From assembly GCA_012510295.1 (NCBI GenBank), contig JAAZID010000194.1:1-5567 (forward strand): a stretch of 5,567 nucleotides of DNA. The letters run 5' to 3'. The translations under genes were made by a program, and so were the position numbers. Shown here piece after piece: positions 5,284 through 5,567 of this stretch; within the stretch, counting starts at the first letter, position 1; every line of letters starts with the position of its first letter. The notes under the pieces were generated by a model that ran no database searches, was not told where the DNA came from, and saw only the letters and a program-made list of their open reading frames with translations. Source of the DNA: Methanomicrobiales archaeon (lineage in GTDB: Archaea; Halobacteriota; Methanomicrobia; Methanomicrobiales; Methanoculleaceae).

Positions 5284-5300
5284 GTATACCGGTATATTGA
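5284..5300 (+). promoter_or_regulatory. TATA box and overlapping palindrome upstream of mtnP-like gene
   Basis: The perfect 12-base palindrome TATACCGGTATA (5285-5296) overlaps TATA-like sequence (GGTATATTG, 5291-5299). From a box centred near 5287-5296, transcription would begin around 5312-5322, leaving a leader of 10-20 bases. GGGTG at 5321-5325, six bases before the ATG at 5332, could act as a weak Shine-Dalgarno. The palindrome is a natural site for a dimeric repressor that blocks TBP, but no such regulator is encoded in this window. Confidence 0.5.
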
Positions 5301-5331
5301 ATTTTCTGCATCGCCAAATGGGGTGCTACTG

Positions 5332-5567
5332 ATGCTCGGGATCATCGGGGGTACAAGCCTCCTCTTCGCCGACCTGCCGCCGCTTGAAAAGACTATCGTC
5401 GCGACACCGTACGGAAAGGCTGAGATCCACACGGGAGCCTTCGCGCTCCTCATGCGCCACCAGCACAACCTCCCCCCGCACCGCATCAACTACCGGGCAT
5501 GCCTCGCTGCGCTCGCAGTCCTCGGGGTGGATACGATCGTAGCGTTCGGTTCGGCCGGTTCCCTGAA
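5332..5567 (+). CDS. mtnP: MTAP / purine nucleoside phosphorylase family protein (5' part)
   Basis: Seventy-eight codons are present before the window ends, with no stop. The N-terminus MLGIIGGTSLLF has the Gly-rich phosphate-binding loop (GGTS, 6-9). MRHQHNLPPHRINYRA (41-56) matches the RHGxxH…PPHxINYRA signature of 5'-methylthioadenosine phosphorylases in shortened form, and LGVDTIVAFGSAGSL (64-78) leads into the core nucleoside-binding strand. The family cleaves methylthioadenosine, or methylthioinosine in some methanogens, with phosphate to release the base and methylthioribose-1-phosphate, in the cytoplasm. The missing Gly in RHQH (usually RHG…H) marks a compact archaeal subgroup whose substrate may be methylthioinosine or another purine nucleoside; the specificity residues lie beyond the window. 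The ATG at 5332 is chosen for its fit to the family N-terminus, a weak GGGTG upstream and an upstream TATA box. The family is firm; the symbol is tentative. Confidence 0.85.
   Translation, partial: MLGIIGGTSLLFADLPPLEKTIVATPYGKAEIHTGAFALLMRHQHNLPPHRINYRACLAALAVLGVDTIVAFGSAGSL

Larger units (their letters stand above)
5014..5331. other. Non-coding region between tRNA-Ala and the mtnP-like gene
   Basis: No gene is firmly supported here. The contents are a GGGAG/CTCCC stem-loop (5062-5078), a possible 48-codon frame from an ATG at 5071 to a stop at 5217, a set of overlapping inverted repeats at 5181-5228, and the promoter palindrome of the next gene at 5285-5296. Longer plus-strand frames (for example 5126-5332) lack the G/C-rich third positions of the flanking genes and contain rare-looking codons. 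The short frames crossing the tRNA are tRNA-derived artefacts. Confidence 0.55.

Noticed and set aside
5126..5332. 68-codon frame whose TGA overlaps the mtnP-like ATG
   Set aside because: The overlap looks operon-like, but codon use is poor, the protein is unrecognisable, and the gene's own promoter palindrome lies inside it.
1..5567. CRISPR array, insertion sequence or defence island
   Set aside because: No regularly spaced direct repeats, no transposase or integrase frame, no terminal inverted repeats with target duplication, and no defence-type protein were found on either strand.

Overview
The window looks like chromosomal DNA from a methanogenic archaeon, most likely Methanomicrobiales and close to Methanoculleus; the genus is an inference from protein wording and GC-rich codon use. 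Archaeal signs visible directly are BRE/TATA-type promoters lying 25-35 bases from the start codons, start codons with almost no leader and no Shine-Dalgarno, T-run terminators, a tRNA gene without an encoded CCA, and a PAPS-reductase-like protein of the archaeal zinc-ribbon type.

Layout: 1-470 is an AT-richer non-coding stretch with stem-loops, two TATA-like boxes and a cluster of GACCG/CGGTC half-sites. It leads into a two-gene phosphate operon: a DUF47/PhoU-like accessory protein (471-1100) and a PiT-family phosphate permease (1106-2290), separated by 5 bases. After a 163-base gap with a GC-rich hairpin comes a 460-residue zinc-ribbon/PAPS-reductase-like protein (2454-3836) ending at a T-run. 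A separate promoter then drives a membrane-anchored stand-alone Cache sensor protein (3939-4769) whose stop codon sits inside a strong terminator-like hairpin. On the minus strand lies tRNA-Ala(GGC) (4902-4973) with its own promoter and terminator. A non-coding stretch with several inverted repeats (5014-5331) precedes the 5' part of an MTAP/purine nucleoside phosphorylase-family gene (5332 to the window end).

How the genes relate: the first two form a clear functional unit for phosphate (or other oxyanion) uptake and its control. The others look like independent transcription units. The PAPS-reductase-like protein and the MTAP homologue both touch sulfur chemistry in the broad sense, but nothing in the sequence links them mechanistically.

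I see no CRISPR array, transposase, toxin-antitoxin pair or defence island. The most interesting items are the orphan PAPS-reductase-like protein (all four Fe-S-type cysteines, no catalytic ECGLH tail), the Cache protein with no output domain, and the palindromic or half-site elements at the promoters of the phosphate operon and the mtnP-like gene.
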